The notes: generated by a model from the letters alone, not told the origin. A stretch of 15,881 bases of DNA from Burkholderiales bacterium (GCA_016703325.1 JADJCH010000052.1:1-15881), one strand, 5' to 3'. Positions 1-7,258 are shown, counted from the first letter of the stretch. Numbers and translations are program-made.

Positions 1-278
1 GATCTCGTACGCGGGACGAAGTCGTCCTCGTCGTCCAGCTTGCGTTCGCCGTGTTCGTTGCGGGCCTGCAGCCAGTCCGGCCCGATCAGCGCCAGCAGCA
101 CGGTGCAGTCGGCCAGCTGCTGCTCCAGCACCTCGACAAAGTCGTCGCCCGGGCGGATGCCGCTGACGTCCATGAAGACCTGCTCAGCCCCGAACACCGA
201 CGACAGGTGGTGGAACACCAGGTTCGCGTCCTTGGGACTGCCGCTGCGCCGATAGCTGATGAAGATCTTGCCCGACAT
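1..278 (-). CDS. TIR-domain protein, N-terminal part (runs off the window)
   Basis: The minus strand from the ATG at 278 reads MSGKIFISYRRS at its start, then VFMDVSGIRPGDDFVEVL and LLALIGPDWL. This is the standard TIR_2 pattern: the first beta strand with FISYRR, the FMDV..I.PG.DF segment, and the LIG..W strand. Bacterial TIR domains commonly act as NAD-consuming or protein-interaction modules in anti-phage and cell-suicide systems; which applies here cannot be told, because everything C-terminal of residue 92 is outside the window. The catalytic Glu usually follows DFVR in an R-x-E-I context. Here the annotated frame reads DDFVPRTR at the edge, whereas another frame reads Tyr-Glu-Ile there, suggesting a small frameshift at about 9-18. 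It lies downstream of hicB on the same strand. The start is the only in-frame ATG before the TIR core; its ribosome-binding site is weak. Confidence 0.8.
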   Translation of the reverse strand, partial: MSGKIFISYRRSGSPKDANLVFHHLSSVFGAEQVFMDVSGIRPGDDFVEVLEQQLADCTVLLALIGPDWLQARNEHGERKLDDEDDFVPRTR

Positions 279-291
279 ACCCGCCCCGTTG

Positions 292-319
292 CTCGTTCTC
301 GCATTTTCGCTGCGACGAG
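292..319. other. Interrupted stem-loop between hicB and the TIR gene
   Basis: CTCGT (292-296) and CGCA (300-303) pair with TGCG (311-314) and ACGAG (315-319). This gives 9 bp with a three-base bulge and a seven-base loop. It sits in the 79-base gap between the hicB stop and the TIR start. No T-run follows on either strand, so it is not a classical terminator. It could be an RNA-processing or attenuating structure, or chance. Confidence 0.25.
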
Positions 320-357
320 CCCAAACCTCGCCACAACGCAGTCAGGCCCCGACTCGA

Positions 358-684
358 TCAACTGGCCGCCAACTTCGCGCTTGCGAGCCTGTTCAGGCTG
401 ACCTTCTGCTCAGCCGCCTGGATCGCCAGGGACCGGTGCAGTTCGGGAGGGATCCGCACCCGGAACTCGCCGCTGTAGGTGCGGTCGGCCAGGGGAACCG
501 GCACGGGTTCACCGCTGGCGTTCAGGTCGGCCACGACCTCCGCCACCAACTGGCGCATGCCGGCCAGAGCCTCTTCGGGGGTCGCGGCCAGCCAGGACAG
601 CGAAGGGAACTCGGCGCACAGGCCGACGTGCTCGCCGTCCTCGGCCGACCAGGTGACGCGGTAGGTGTAGTGGTCAGTGTTCAT
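358..684 (-). CDS. hicB: HicB-family antitoxin
   Basis: Antitoxin of a type II HicAB module; it binds and neutralises the HicA mRNA interferase and usually represses its own promoter. The 108-residue product has the HicB architecture. An N-terminal partial RNase-H-like fold (YRVTWSAEDGEHVGLCAEFP, then a helix in which EEALAGM is conserved) is followed from about residue 74 by a ribbon-helix-helix DNA-binding segment beginning GEFRVRIPPELHRSL and ending SLNRLASAKL. The ATG at 684 is preferred over an in-frame start at 708 because the fold begins directly after it and GGGAAA lies just upstream. It overlaps the hicA stop by 11 bases (674-684), which fits translational coupling. A DNA-binding domain on HicB is typical for this order (hicA first). 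Confidence 0.9.
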   Translation of the reverse strand: MNTDHYTYRVTWSAEDGEHVGLCAEFPSLSWLAATPEEALAGMRQLVAEVVADLNASGEPVPVPLADRTYSGEFRVRIPPELHRSLAIQAAEQKVSLNRLASAKLAAS

Positions 685-949
685 CGTGATTTCCCGGTTC
701 GGCCTCAAGCCCCTTTAACCCCTTCAGCTTGTCGAGGGCCTGCAGCACCTGCCTCACCTGATATGCCTTGGCCTTGCCCTTGTCGTTCTGGATGTTGATG
801 CGAGGATCGCCCTGCCAGGGGGTTCGGTAGATCGCATGGCTGCTGCCCGACTGGCGCGGCGCACCGAAGTGCGCCTCGCACACCTTCTGCAGGTCGGCAA
901 AGCGGACATTCGTCGGCTCGCGGCGCATCTGTTCCAGGATCTTGTCCAT
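674..949 (-). CDS. hicA: HicA-family mRNA interferase toxin
   Basis: Toxin of the HicAB pair, a small double-stranded-RNA-binding-fold endoribonuclease that cleaves mRNA when free of HicB. The 91-residue product contains the hallmark segment SGSSHAIYRTP, in which His38 is the expected catalytic residue. It also shows the usual RFADLQKVCEAHFG helix and the closing IQNDKGKAKAYQVRQVLQAL helix. It is somewhat longer than many HicA proteins because of a Lys/Glu-rich tail that overlaps the hicB start. An ATG at 958 (MASMDK) is an alternative start; 949 is chosen because the putative -10 hexamer at 964-969 leaves little leader for 958. The same frame stays open upstream to about 1720, but that part is antisense to the XRE gene and is not HicA-like. 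Confidence 0.87.
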   Translation of the reverse strand: MDKILEQMRREPTNVRFADLQKVCEAHFGAPRQSGSSHAIYRTPWQGDPRINIQNDKGKAKAYQVRQVLQALDKLKGLKGLEAEPGNHDEH

Positions 950-958
950 CGAGGCCAT

Positions 959-1048
959 GTCGAATGGTATCGATAGTGGAACCAATGTCCATCTGACCTC
1001 AACAAGGCAGCACACACTGTTTCCATGACTGTCTAGAATGAGAAACAC
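959..1048. promoter_or_regulatory. Divergent promoter region between hicA and the XRE gene
   Basis: This 90-base spacer is visibly more AT-rich than its surroundings and must hold promoters for both toxin-antitoxin operons. On the minus strand TGGACA (986-991) and TACCAT (964-969), 16 bases apart, form a plausible -35/-10 pair for hicA. The -10 overlaps the palindrome TATCGATA (968-975), a candidate operator. On the plus strand TAGAAT (1034-1039) resembles a -10 but has no good -35. It lies inside a GTTTC (1019-1023) / GAAAC (1042-1046) inverted pair that could be the site of the XRE protein. Promoter calls by eye are uncertain. Confidence 0.45.
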
Positions 1049-1573
1049 ATGCCAACCCCCGCTCCCACCTCCACTGCCGGCACACTCGCCCAGCTCCAGG
1101 CGTTGGGGGCCCGGCTTCGGGCGCAGCGCCATGGGCTTGGCGTGAGCAGCACGGCGGCGGCTGCAGCGGCAGGGGTGTCGCGGGTGACGCTGCACCGCAT
1201 CGAGAAGGGCGAACCGTCGGTGACGATGGGGGCCTATCTCAATGTGATGGAGGCGCTGGGACTGGCGCTGTTGGTGGGTGCCGATGCCACGCCGGTGATG
1301 ACCGGGCCGGAGGCCGGTCCCTTGGAGCGGTCGGTACGGCCCGAATCGACTGAACCGCAGGCTGCACCGAACGAGATCCCGCTGGACAGCTACCCCGAGC
1401 TGCGCCGGCTGGCCTGGCAGGTGGCGGGGGCACAGACGCTCACGGCGCAGGAGGCGCTGGCGGTGTACGAGCGCAACTGGCGGCATCTGGACACGGCCGC
1501 GCTGCAGGCCAGCGAACGCCAGCTGATCGACGACCTGGCCCGCCAGCATGGCCATGGGAGGCTGCTTGTCTGA
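1049..1573 (+). CDS. XRE-family helix-turn-helix antitoxin of the AbiEii-type module
   Basis: A 174-residue protein with an XRE/Cro HTH at about residues 19-76. LGARLRAQR is the first helix, SSTAAAAAAGVSRVTLHRIE the helix-turn-helix, and the segment ending YLNVMEALGL the closing helices. A proline-rich linker (about 80-112) leads to a C-terminal domain with YPELRRLAWQVAG and YERNWRHLD, a pattern I associate with antitoxins paired with AbiEii nucleotidyltransferases. It probably represses the shared spacer and neutralises the toxin encoded directly downstream. The start ATG has only a weak purine tract (GAGAAA) before it, so a short-leader or leaderless message is possible. Its end overlaps the toxin gene by up to 26 bases. 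The family call is confident; the antitoxin role is inferred from position. Confidence 0.85.
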   Translation: MPTPAPTSTAGTLAQLQALGARLRAQRHGLGVSSTAAAAAAGVSRVTLHRIEKGEPSVTMGAYLNVMEALGLALLVGADATPVMTGPEAGPLERSVRPESTEPQAAPNEIPLDSYPELRRLAWQVAGAQTLTAQEALAVYERNWRHLDTAALQASERQLIDDLARQHGHGRLLV

Positions 1574-2372
1574 ACGCACCGCCCCACCTTCCGCCAACCC
1601 CTTGAACCATCTGCGGCCGCACCACCGACGCATCGCCCGGGTGCTGCAGTCACTGGACAGTGACGTGCTGGCCGGCTGGAACTGCCTGTTCGGTGGCGGT
1701 ACGGCGATGGTGCTGCGCAATGGGATCCACAGGGAATATCGGGAATCGGTGGACCTGGATTTCCTGGTCTCGGACCGCGCCAGCTACCGCAGCCTGCGCG
1801 AGCGGCTCACCGGACCCGACGGGCTGCAGGCGATCACTCGGCGGGGCAGCCGGATCGAGGCGCTGCGCGAGATCCGCGCCGACCAATACGGCATCCGCAC
1901 GCTGATGGCGGTGCCGGCAGACGGCGAGGCGGCAGCGCCGATCAAGTTCGAGATCGTGCTGGAGGCGCGCATCGAACTGGATGCTCCCGCCGCCGCCGAT
2001 CGGATCGAAGGCGTGCCGACGTTGACCGCGCTGGACATGGCCTGCAGCAAGCTGCTGGCCAACAGCGACCGCTGGGCCGACGCCGGGGTGTTCAGCCGTG
2101 ACCTGATCGACCTGGCGATGCTGGAGGTACCGCGCGCGCTGCTGCGCCAAGCGGTGGCCAAGGCGCAGACGGCCTACGGCGAGTCGGTCGGGCACGATCT
2201 GGCCCGGGCGATCGAGCAGCTGCTCGGCCGGGAGGGCCGGCTGGAGCGCTGCATGGTGGCGCTGCAGATCGACCTGCCGCGCGCACTGCTGTGGCAGCGC
2301 ATTGGCGCGCTGCGCTCACTCGCCCGGGCCGGCGGCGCGACAGGGCCCCGGCGTGCACCGCCCTCGCGTTGA
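1548..2372 (+). CDS. AbiEii/AbiGii-type nucleotidyltransferase toxin
   Basis: Member of the AbiEii-like (MNT/DUF1814) nucleotidyltransferase family; studied relatives inhibit growth by adding nucleotides to tRNA 3' ends or by NMP/GTP-dependent chemistry. All core motifs are present. FGGGTA (48-53) followed by S67-V-D69-L-D71 forms the GG/S...DxD active site. KFEIVLE (133-139) supplies the third acidic strand. K168, R175 and RDLIDL (184-189) match the C-terminal K..R...RD..D motif. The ATG at 1548 has no Shine-Dalgarno sequence. GGGAGG at 1556-1561 instead precedes an in-frame TTG at 1566, which may be the true start and would overlap the antitoxin stop (1571-1573). Overlap with the XRE gene implies co-translation. 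The protein appears intact. Confidence 0.87.
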   Translation: MAMGGCLSERTAPPSANPLNHLRPHHRRIARVLQSLDSDVLAGWNCLFGGGTAMVLRNGIHREYRESVDLDFLVSDRASYRSLRERLTGPDGLQAITRRGSRIEALREIRADQYGIRTLMAVPADGEAAAPIKFEIVLEARIELDAPAAADRIEGVPTLTALDMACSKLLANSDRWADAGVFSRDLIDLAMLEVPRALLRQAVAKAQTAYGESVGHDLARAIEQLLGREGRLERCMVALQIDLPRALLWQRIGALRSLARAGGATGPRRAPPSR

Positions 2373-2426
2373 CGGAAGGGCGGGATTGGACGAACGTCGG
2401 TACCCGTTCAACCCTGGAGCCCCGCG

Positions 2427-2870
2427 ATGACCCACACCGTCCACCTGCACCGCGTGCTGCGCGCCCCGCCCGAGCGCATCTTCCGCGCCTTCACCCAGGC
2501 CGATGCCTTTGCGCGCTGGCTGCCGCCGTTCGGCTTCACCGCTCAGGTCTTCGAGCTCGATGTGCGCGTGGGCGGGCGCTGGCGCATGGCGTTCACCAAC
2601 TTTTCGTCAGGCGGCAGCCACAGCTTCGGCGGCATCTACCTCGTGGTCGAGCCGAACTGCAAGCTCAGCTACACCAGCGCCTTCGACGACCCGAACCTGC
2701 CTGGGGAGATGGTGACGACGGTGACGCTGTCGCCGGTGTCCTGCGGCACGTCGGTGACGTTCGAGCAGTCCGGCATTCCGGAGGTGATTCCGCCGGAAAT
2801 GTGTTACCTGGGCTGGCAGGAGTCGCTGCTGCAGTTGGCGCAGTTGGTGGAGCCTGATATCCCCGGATGA
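2427..2870 (+). CDS. SRPBCC / AHSA1-like domain protein
   Basis: A 147-residue single-domain protein of the START/Bet v1-like (SRPBCC) fold, AHSA1-like (Activator of Hsp90 ATPase homolog 1-like) group. Recognisable pieces are the opening strand and helix (HRVLRAPPERIFRAFTQAD), the ARWLPP turn, VGGRWRM, the GGIYLVVEPN strand, and the closing helix (GWQESLLQLAQLVE). The fold makes a hydrophobic cavity; members bind small ligands or have no known function, so no reaction is assigned. A good ribosome-binding site (TGGAG, about 10 bases upstream) supports the ATG at 2427. It is probably monocistronic: a 54-base gap separates it from the toxin gene, and the next gene converges on it from the other strand. 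Confidence 0.85.
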   Translation: MTHTVHLHRVLRAPPERIFRAFTQADAFARWLPPFGFTAQVFELDVRVGGRWRMAFTNFSSGGSHSFGGIYLVVEPNCKLSYTSAFDDPNLPGEMVTTVTLSPVSCGTSVTFEQSGIPEVIPPEMCYLGWQESLLQLAQLVEPDIPG

Positions 2871-2890
2871 GGCACCCGACGCAGGGGCGA

Positions 2891-2910
2891 GCGGGGGGCG
2901 TTGCCCCCGC
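2891..2910. terminator. GC-rich hairpin between convergent genes
   Basis: GCGGGGG (2891-2897) pairs with CCCCCGC (2904-2910) around a six-base loop, in the 54-base gap between the SRPBCC stop and the epsG stop. It is placed where a bidirectional terminator would be, but neither strand has a following T-run, so efficient intrinsic termination is uncertain. Confidence 0.4.
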
Positions 2911-2924
2911 CCCGGGCACAAAGG

Positions 2925-3848
2925 TCAGAATTCGTTGACGATGACGCCGGCCAGCTTGGCGTTGGTGGCGCCGACGGTGGCAACAAGGTCCTGCAGGCGG
3001 TTCACGCGACTCTTGTCCTTGCGTGCCAGCATGAGTGCCGCACCACACTTGGACGCCACCACCGCCGCATCGGTGCCCAGGGCGTGGGCGGGTGTGTCGA
3101 CGATGACGTGGTCGAACTTGCGCAGCAGTTCACCCATGAGCAGCCGGAAGGCCGGACGCTCCAACAGTTCCAGCGGGTTGGGTGGCGTGACGCCCACGGG
3201 CATGACGTAGAGGCTGGGAATGTCCGGAGCCTGGAAGATCACGTTTTCTTCCTGGCGGCCGCTGAGGATGCTGGACAGCCCGGTCTGGTTGGGGATGCCG
3301 AAGAGGCGATGCAGGCCGGGCGAGCGCAGGTCGGCATCGACCACCAGGGTGCGCCCCCCGAGCTGGGCCAGGGCGACGCCCAGGTTGCCGACGAAGAAGG
3401 TCTTGCCGTCGCCGGAATCCGGACTGAGCACCGCCAGGGCACGCTTGGGTTCGGCCGGATTGAACACCCGCATCATCAACTGGCTGCGGATGGCTCGGAA
3501 GGCTTCGGCCTGCTTGCTGAAGGGCTGGGAGGACAGCACCAGCTCCGGGTTGCTGCCGCGGCGCTCGTCCGGGGTGTAGGGGTAGTGGAACTGCTGGCTG
3601 AGGGCGAAGACGACGTCGGAGTCCGTGACCAAACCCAGCGCGACGGCCGACTCGCCGAAGCGCAGGCCATGCTGGCGCTGATGTTCGAGGATGGACTGGA
3701 CCTGATCTTCCGTGAGGTTCTTGGTCTCGCGGATGATGTCGCCGATGCTGCGGTCCTCATCGAAGCGGCTGTGCACGTCGTCACCCGGCTGGGGGTGGAC
3801 GAGTGTGGGGCCGCGCGGGGCTGCAGCGGAACGGGCGGGTGCGTTCAT
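2925..3848 (-). CDS. epsG: EpsG-type tyrosine-protein-kinase-like ATPase (exopolysaccharide chain-length control)
   Basis: Cytoplasmic partner of the Wzz-like protein encoded just upstream (EpsF). The bacterial tyrosine kinase (CpsD/CapB/EpsG) P-loop elements are all present: Walker A SPDSGDGKT (142-150), Walker A' VVDADLR (169-175) and Walker B VIVDTP (248-253). The N-terminal 30-90 region (SIGDIIRETKNLTEDQVQ, then GESAVALGLVTDSDV) resembles the MshEN/GspE N-terminal domain. This is typical of the EpsG branch and of c-di-GMP-linked ATPases. The 307-residue chain ends at VIVNEF with no tyrosine-rich tail, so autophosphorylation of the classical kind is not evident; it may act as an ATP-driven switch. 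It is last in the operon, 52 bases after epsF, and no exosortase or glycosyltransferase gene follows. Confidence 0.88.
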   Translation of the reverse strand: MNAPARSAAAPRGPTLVHPQPGDDVHSRFDEDRSIGDIIRETKNLTEDQVQSILEHQRQHGLRFGESAVALGLVTDSDVVFALSQQFHYPYTPDERRGSNPELVLSSQPFSKQAEAFRAIRSQLMMRVFNPAEPKRALAVLSPDSGDGKTFFVGNLGVALAQLGGRTLVVDADLRSPGLHRLFGIPNQTGLSSILSGRQEENVIFQAPDIPSLYVMPVGVTPPNPLELLERPAFRLLMGELLRKFDHVIVDTPAHALGTDAAVVASKCGAALMLARKDKSRVNRLQDLVATVGATNAKLAGVIVNEF

Positions 3849-3900
3849 TTGGGGTCTTCCTGATTTTGCGTTGGGGCAGGCGGCGCAGGTCCCCCTGCGC

Positions 3901-5319
3901 TCAGCGGCCAGGGCTGGGCAGGCGGGCCATCACGTTGCTGGGCAGCAGCAGCGGGCCGGCGCCGCGGGCGCCCCGCATGGGCCTGGGCAGACTGCCGAGC
4001 ACGGGCAGGCCCAGCCCTTCGGAGAGGTCGTCCAGGCTGCGCACGCGGCGGTCCATCAGCTCGCGCACCAGCGCAAAACCCACCGCCAGCAGGGTACCCA
4101 GGAACACGCTGAGCAAGGTGTTGAGCAGGATCTTGGGAGAAGAGTGGTCGGCCGGCTCGCTGGCAGGCGTCAGGACGGAGATGTTGGTCTGGGTGTTCTG
4201 GCTCTCCAGGTTCGTCTGGCTGAGGCGCTGCACCACCTGGTCGTAGGAGCGCTGCGCGGTTTCCACTTCACGCTGCAGGACCACCACCTCGTCACGCTGC
4301 TGCTTGAGCGCCAGCACCTTGCTGCGCTGGGCTTCCAGGGAGGCGCGGATCTCGGCCTCGCGCTGCTTGTTGATGGTGTTGGTGACGCCGACGCTGCCGC
4401 TCACTCGACGGGTCTCGGTCTCGAGACGGCTGCGCAGCTCGGCGATGTTGGCCTTGAGCTCGACCACCTGCGGGTGGGCATCCCCCAGGCGGGCGCTGAG
4501 CTCCTGCAGGCGAGCCTCCTGGCGGGACTGGTCGGCCCGCAGGCCGGCGACCACCGGGTTGTTGATGACGTCGTGCAGTTGGTCTGCCGACGTCTTGGCC
4601 TGGGCTTGTCGGCTGGTGGATTCGGCCGACAGGGCTTGCAGGGCCACCAGTTGGGAGTTCAGCTCATTGAGGCGCTGGTTCTCGATGTCGAAGCGTTCAT
4701 CGGTGGCCAGGATGCCATGGGTCTTCTGGTAGTCCGACAGCTTGGCCTGGGCCTTCTCCACCCCCTCGCGCAGCTCCTTGGAGCGGGCGTCGAAGAACTC
4801 GTTGTACTGCTTGGCCGGGGAGATGCGCAGGCCGATGCTGATGTCCATGTAGGCCCGCACAAAGGCGTTGGCGATGGCTGCGGCGGCGCGCGGATCGGGG
4901 TTGGTGTAGTTGATGTTGATGACGTTGCTCTCGCGAGAGGGCTTGACGTCGAGCTTCTTCTTGATGTTGTCGGCCAGCCAGGCGTCAAAACTGCCCTTGC
5001 CTTCCGTGGCCTCCAGCCACTGCTGGCGGGTCTGGGCGTTTTCCGTCATGCGCAAACCCTGCACGACCCGTTGTGCGACCCGGTCGCTCTGGATGATGTC
5101 CACCTGGGTGGCCATGTAGGCGGGCATGGCCATCGCGCCCAGCACCATCCCGGCGATGGGATCGGGTGAGCGCACGTCCAGCACCACGGCCGCGGAGGCG
5201 GTGTAGTTCTTGGGCAGCAACAGGCTCACACCCACGGTGGTGCCCACCGTCAGCACCAGCACCAGCAGGGCCGACAGCCAGCGGGCCTTGAGGATGGAAA
5301 GAAACTGGGAGAAGGTCAT
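3901..5319 (-). CDS. epsF: EpsF, Wzz-like chain-length determinant protein
   Basis: Inner-membrane polysaccharide co-polymerase that sets polymer length and couples synthesis to export. The 472-residue product has the Wzz layout. It begins with a short cytoplasmic N-terminus and a first membrane segment at about 17-36. A Wzz domain (ASAAVVLDVRSPDP, then QSDRVAQRVVQGL) follows, then a long periplasmic coiled coil at about 170-375 rich in Gln, Glu and Leu. A second membrane segment at about 397-418 precedes a cytoplasmic tail containing RVRSLDDLSEGLGLPVLGSL, the usual membrane-proximal motif. No kinase domain is fused; that function sits in the separate epsG downstream. It lies 64 bases after epsE in the same operon. 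Start at the ATG 5319, with a modest purine-rich leader (AGAAAGA). Confidence 0.9.
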   Translation of the reverse strand: MTFSQFLSILKARWLSALLVLVLTVGTTVGVSLLLPKNYTASAAVVLDVRSPDPIAGMVLGAMAMPAYMATQVDIIQSDRVAQRVVQGLRMTENAQTRQQWLEATEGKGSFDAWLADNIKKKLDVKPSRESNVININYTNPDPRAAAAIANAFVRAYMDISIGLRISPAKQYNEFFDARSKELREGVEKAQAKLSDYQKTHGILATDERFDIENQRLNELNSQLVALQALSAESTSRQAQAKTSADQLHDVINNPVVAGLRADQSRQEARLQELSARLGDAHPQVVELKANIAELRSRLETETRRVSGSVGVTNTINKQREAEIRASLEAQRSKVLALKQQRDEVVVLQREVETAQRSYDQVVQRLSQTNLESQNTQTNISVLTPASEPADHSSPKILLNTLLSVFLGTLLAVGFALVRELMDRRVRSLDDLSEGLGLPVLGSLPRPMRGARGAGPLLLPSNVMARLPSPGR

Positions 5320-5383
5320 GGCTGGTCTTTCTGCGGCGGGTTCCGGGCGGAAAGGGGTTCGAAGTCGAGGGGGCAGGGAGGTG

Positions 5384-6241
5384 TCAGAACAGGCTCTCGG
5401 CCACGCGGATCACGTCGCCATCCTGCAAGGCGGAGCTCATGGTGGACTCGACCGGATTGACGCTGCCGTCAGCGCTGCGGCGGTGCACCTTGATGCCTCG
5501 CTCGGTGCCGCGCTGGGTCAGGCCCCCACCCGCAGCCAGGGCCTGCATCAGGGTCATGCCGCGCTCCAGGCGCATCGCACCGGGGCGTTGCACTTCGCCG
5601 AAGATGTAGACCATCGGCTGGCGATCGACATAGAGGGTGTCGCCGTTGAGGACCACCGGATCCTGCTGAGCGCCCTGACCACCAAACAGGGCCCCCACAT
5701 CCACGCTGACCCGGTAAGGCCGGCCTTCGCGCTGGCCGCTGAGGCTGACGGTGTCGCTGCCGCCTGCTGCTACACCCCCGGCGGCGGCCAGCAGCTCACT
5801 CATGCGCATCCCGGTCACCTCGATCGGATAGCGCCCGGGGCGGTTGACCACGCCCAGCACGCTGGCCTGGTTGCCGCGCACCTGCATCACCAGGATGCTG
5901 ACCTGCGGCTGGCGCAGGAAGTTGCCCTTGAACAGCCCGTCGGAGATGGTCCGCTCGGCTTCGGTGACCGACAGTCCGCCGAGCTTGAGCTGGCCCAGCA
6001 GCGGGTAGCTGATGCGGCCGGACTCATTGATGCGGGTCTCGAGGGTGAGATCCTGGTTCTGGTACACGTTGATGCGAATGACATCCCCGGAGCCCAGCAC
6101 GTAGTCCTTGCGCGCCTCCTGCGCCTGACTGAGCCCGGGTGCCAGGGTCAGCATCAGCAGGGCAACAAGCATCAACAACAGCGACTGCAGGGACAAGCGC
6201 GGCTGCAGCGGGCGGACAGAGGCGTTCAGGGAGATGTTCAT
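5384..6241 (-). CDS. epsE: EpsE, Wza-family polysaccharide export protein
   Basis: Outer-membrane or periplasmic export-channel component for exopolysaccharide. The 285-residue precursor has a long Leu-rich signal peptide (about 17-40) with likely cleavage after SQA. The Poly_export domain follows (DYVLGSGDVIRINVY at 46-60, SYPLLGQLKLGGLSVTEAE). Two SLBB-type ligand-binding repeats follow at about 125-190 (SVLGVVNRPGRYPI) and 211-283 (VYIFGEVQRPGAMRLERG). It has no cysteine, so unlike E. coli Wza it is not lipidated. It is also shorter than Wza and lacks an obvious C-terminal membrane helix, as usual for the EpsE group. It sits between epsD and epsF, consistent with a trans-envelope export complex with EpsF and EpsG. 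Confidence 0.9.
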   Translation of the reverse strand: MNISLNASVRPLQPRLSLQSLLLMLVALLMLTLAPGLSQAQEARKDYVLGSGDVIRINVYQNQDLTLETRINESGRISYPLLGQLKLGGLSVTEAERTISDGLFKGNFLRQPQVSILVMQVRGNQASVLGVVNRPGRYPIEVTGMRMSELLAAAGGVAAGGSDTVSLSGQREGRPYRVSVDVGALFGGQGAQQDPVVLNGDTLYVDRQPMVYIFGEVQRPGAMRLERGMTLMQALAAGGGLTQRGTERGIKVHRRSADGSVNPVESTMSSALQDGDVIRVAESLF

Positions 6242-6316
6242 GCGCTCGGGTACAAGGTCAGTGGAAAGAACTCGGCGACAGCGGGTTTGCGGCCCCGCTG
6301 CTCACCGACCCGGGAA

Positions 6317-7258
6317 TCACTGGCTGGCAGCCGGTGTGGGGGCCACGGCAGGGGCCTCCACACCACTGGCGGCACCGGTCGGGGCAGTGGCAAACTGGCC
6401 CTTGTATTCGATCTTGGCCACGTCGCGCAGGCGCTTGATCTCGTCGGCCACCAGCTTGCGCTTGCGGTCGTTGAGCAGGAACTGTTCGATGGCAGGGCGG
6501 GCTGCGTCTTCGGTCACCGGCGCGGGCTTGGCCGCAGTGACAAAGACCAGGGTCAACCCGGCGGGCGTGCCGACGGTGAAGGACTGGCCCTCCCCCATCG
6601 CGGCGATCTTGTCGACCATCGGAAGCGGCAGGTTCTCCGGCGCCTGGGTCACATTGCGACTGGCGAACTTGATGCCTGCGGCGTTCAACGCAGCGGCGAG
6701 GTCACTCGGACTCTTGACGCCTTGAAGCTTGCCCGCCAGGGCCTCGCGCTGATCGGCCGGCGCCTCGATGGCAAATTCGGCCAGCGAGAAGATGCGACGT
6801 TGGGCAAACAGCGCCGGCTTGCCGCTGTAGTAGGCCTTGATTTCCTCCGGCGTGGGTTTGGCGGCCGACTCGGCGACGCGGTCGGCGTAAGCGCGCGCGA
6901 TGATGTCGCGGCGGGCCGCCTCGATGGCGGTCACCACCTTGGGGTCGCGATCCACCTTCAACTCCACAGCCTGCTGTATCGCCAGCTCCTGGTCGATCAG
7001 GCCTTCCAGAATGCGTTTGCTGGCCGCCGGCACCATCTCCGGCTTGATGCCGGGCTGACGCTGCAGCACATGGTTGATCTGGTGGACGGAGAGCTCTTCC
7101 TTGTTGACCTTGGCGGCCACCTGGGTGGCACCGCCTTCCTTGCCGCCGCCGCAGGCGGCCAGAAGGACGGCACACGTCAAAGTGCTCAGGCCCAGCGTGA
7201 TGCGGCGCGAGAACAAGGAAGCAGAGTCGGTCGTGTGTTCGGTGCGTTGGCAGGTCAT
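6317..7258 (-). CDS. epsD: EpsD-family lipoprotein, peptidyl-prolyl cis-trans isomerase-like
   Basis: First gene of the exopolysaccharide operon. From the ATG at 7258 the product has a type II signal peptide with SRR in the n-region and the lipobox LAAC, lipidated Cys36, followed by a Gly-rich linker. The body has the SurA/PrsA-like helical chaperone region (LIDQELAIQQAVELK, then IEAARRDIIARAYADRVA) and a degenerate parvulin-like domain (FSLAEFAIEAPADQ, then GQSFTVGTPAGLTLVFV). The family is annotated as isomerase, but activity is not guaranteed; a role in folding or assembling the export complex is inferred. A GTG at 7297 is an upstream alternative, but the signal peptide fits 7258 better. 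The C-terminus is Ala/Pro-rich and probably disordered. Confidence 0.87.
   Translation of the reverse strand: MTCQRTEHTTDSASLFSRRITLGLSTLTCAVLLAACGGGKEGGATQVAAKVNKEELSVHQINHVLQRQPGIKPEMVPAASKRILEGLIDQELAIQQAVELKVDRDPKVVTAIEAARRDIIARAYADRVAESAAKPTPEEIKAYYSGKPALFAQRRIFSLAEFAIEAPADQREALAGKLQGVKSPSDLAAALNAAGIKFASRNVTQAPENLPLPMVDKIAAMGEGQSFTVGTPAGLTLVFVTAAKPAPVTEDAARPAIEQFLLNDRKRKLVADEIKRLRDVAKIEYKGQFATAPTGAASGVEAPAVAPTPAASQ

Noticed and set aside
950..1720. Upstream extension of the hicA frame to 1720
   Set aside because: The extra part is antisense to the XRE antitoxin gene and resembles no HicA; only the part from 949 down carries the HicA fold.
2858..2870. 13-base sequence TATCCCCGGATGA repeated at 7358-7370
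   Set aside because: One 13-base coincidence is expected by chance in a 16-kb window; one copy is coding and the other lies in an inverted repeat, with no further similarity around them.
3712..5169. Open frame of 485 codons on the plus strand opposite epsF
   Set aside because: His/Gly/Leu-rich shadow of epsF without any recognisable motif.
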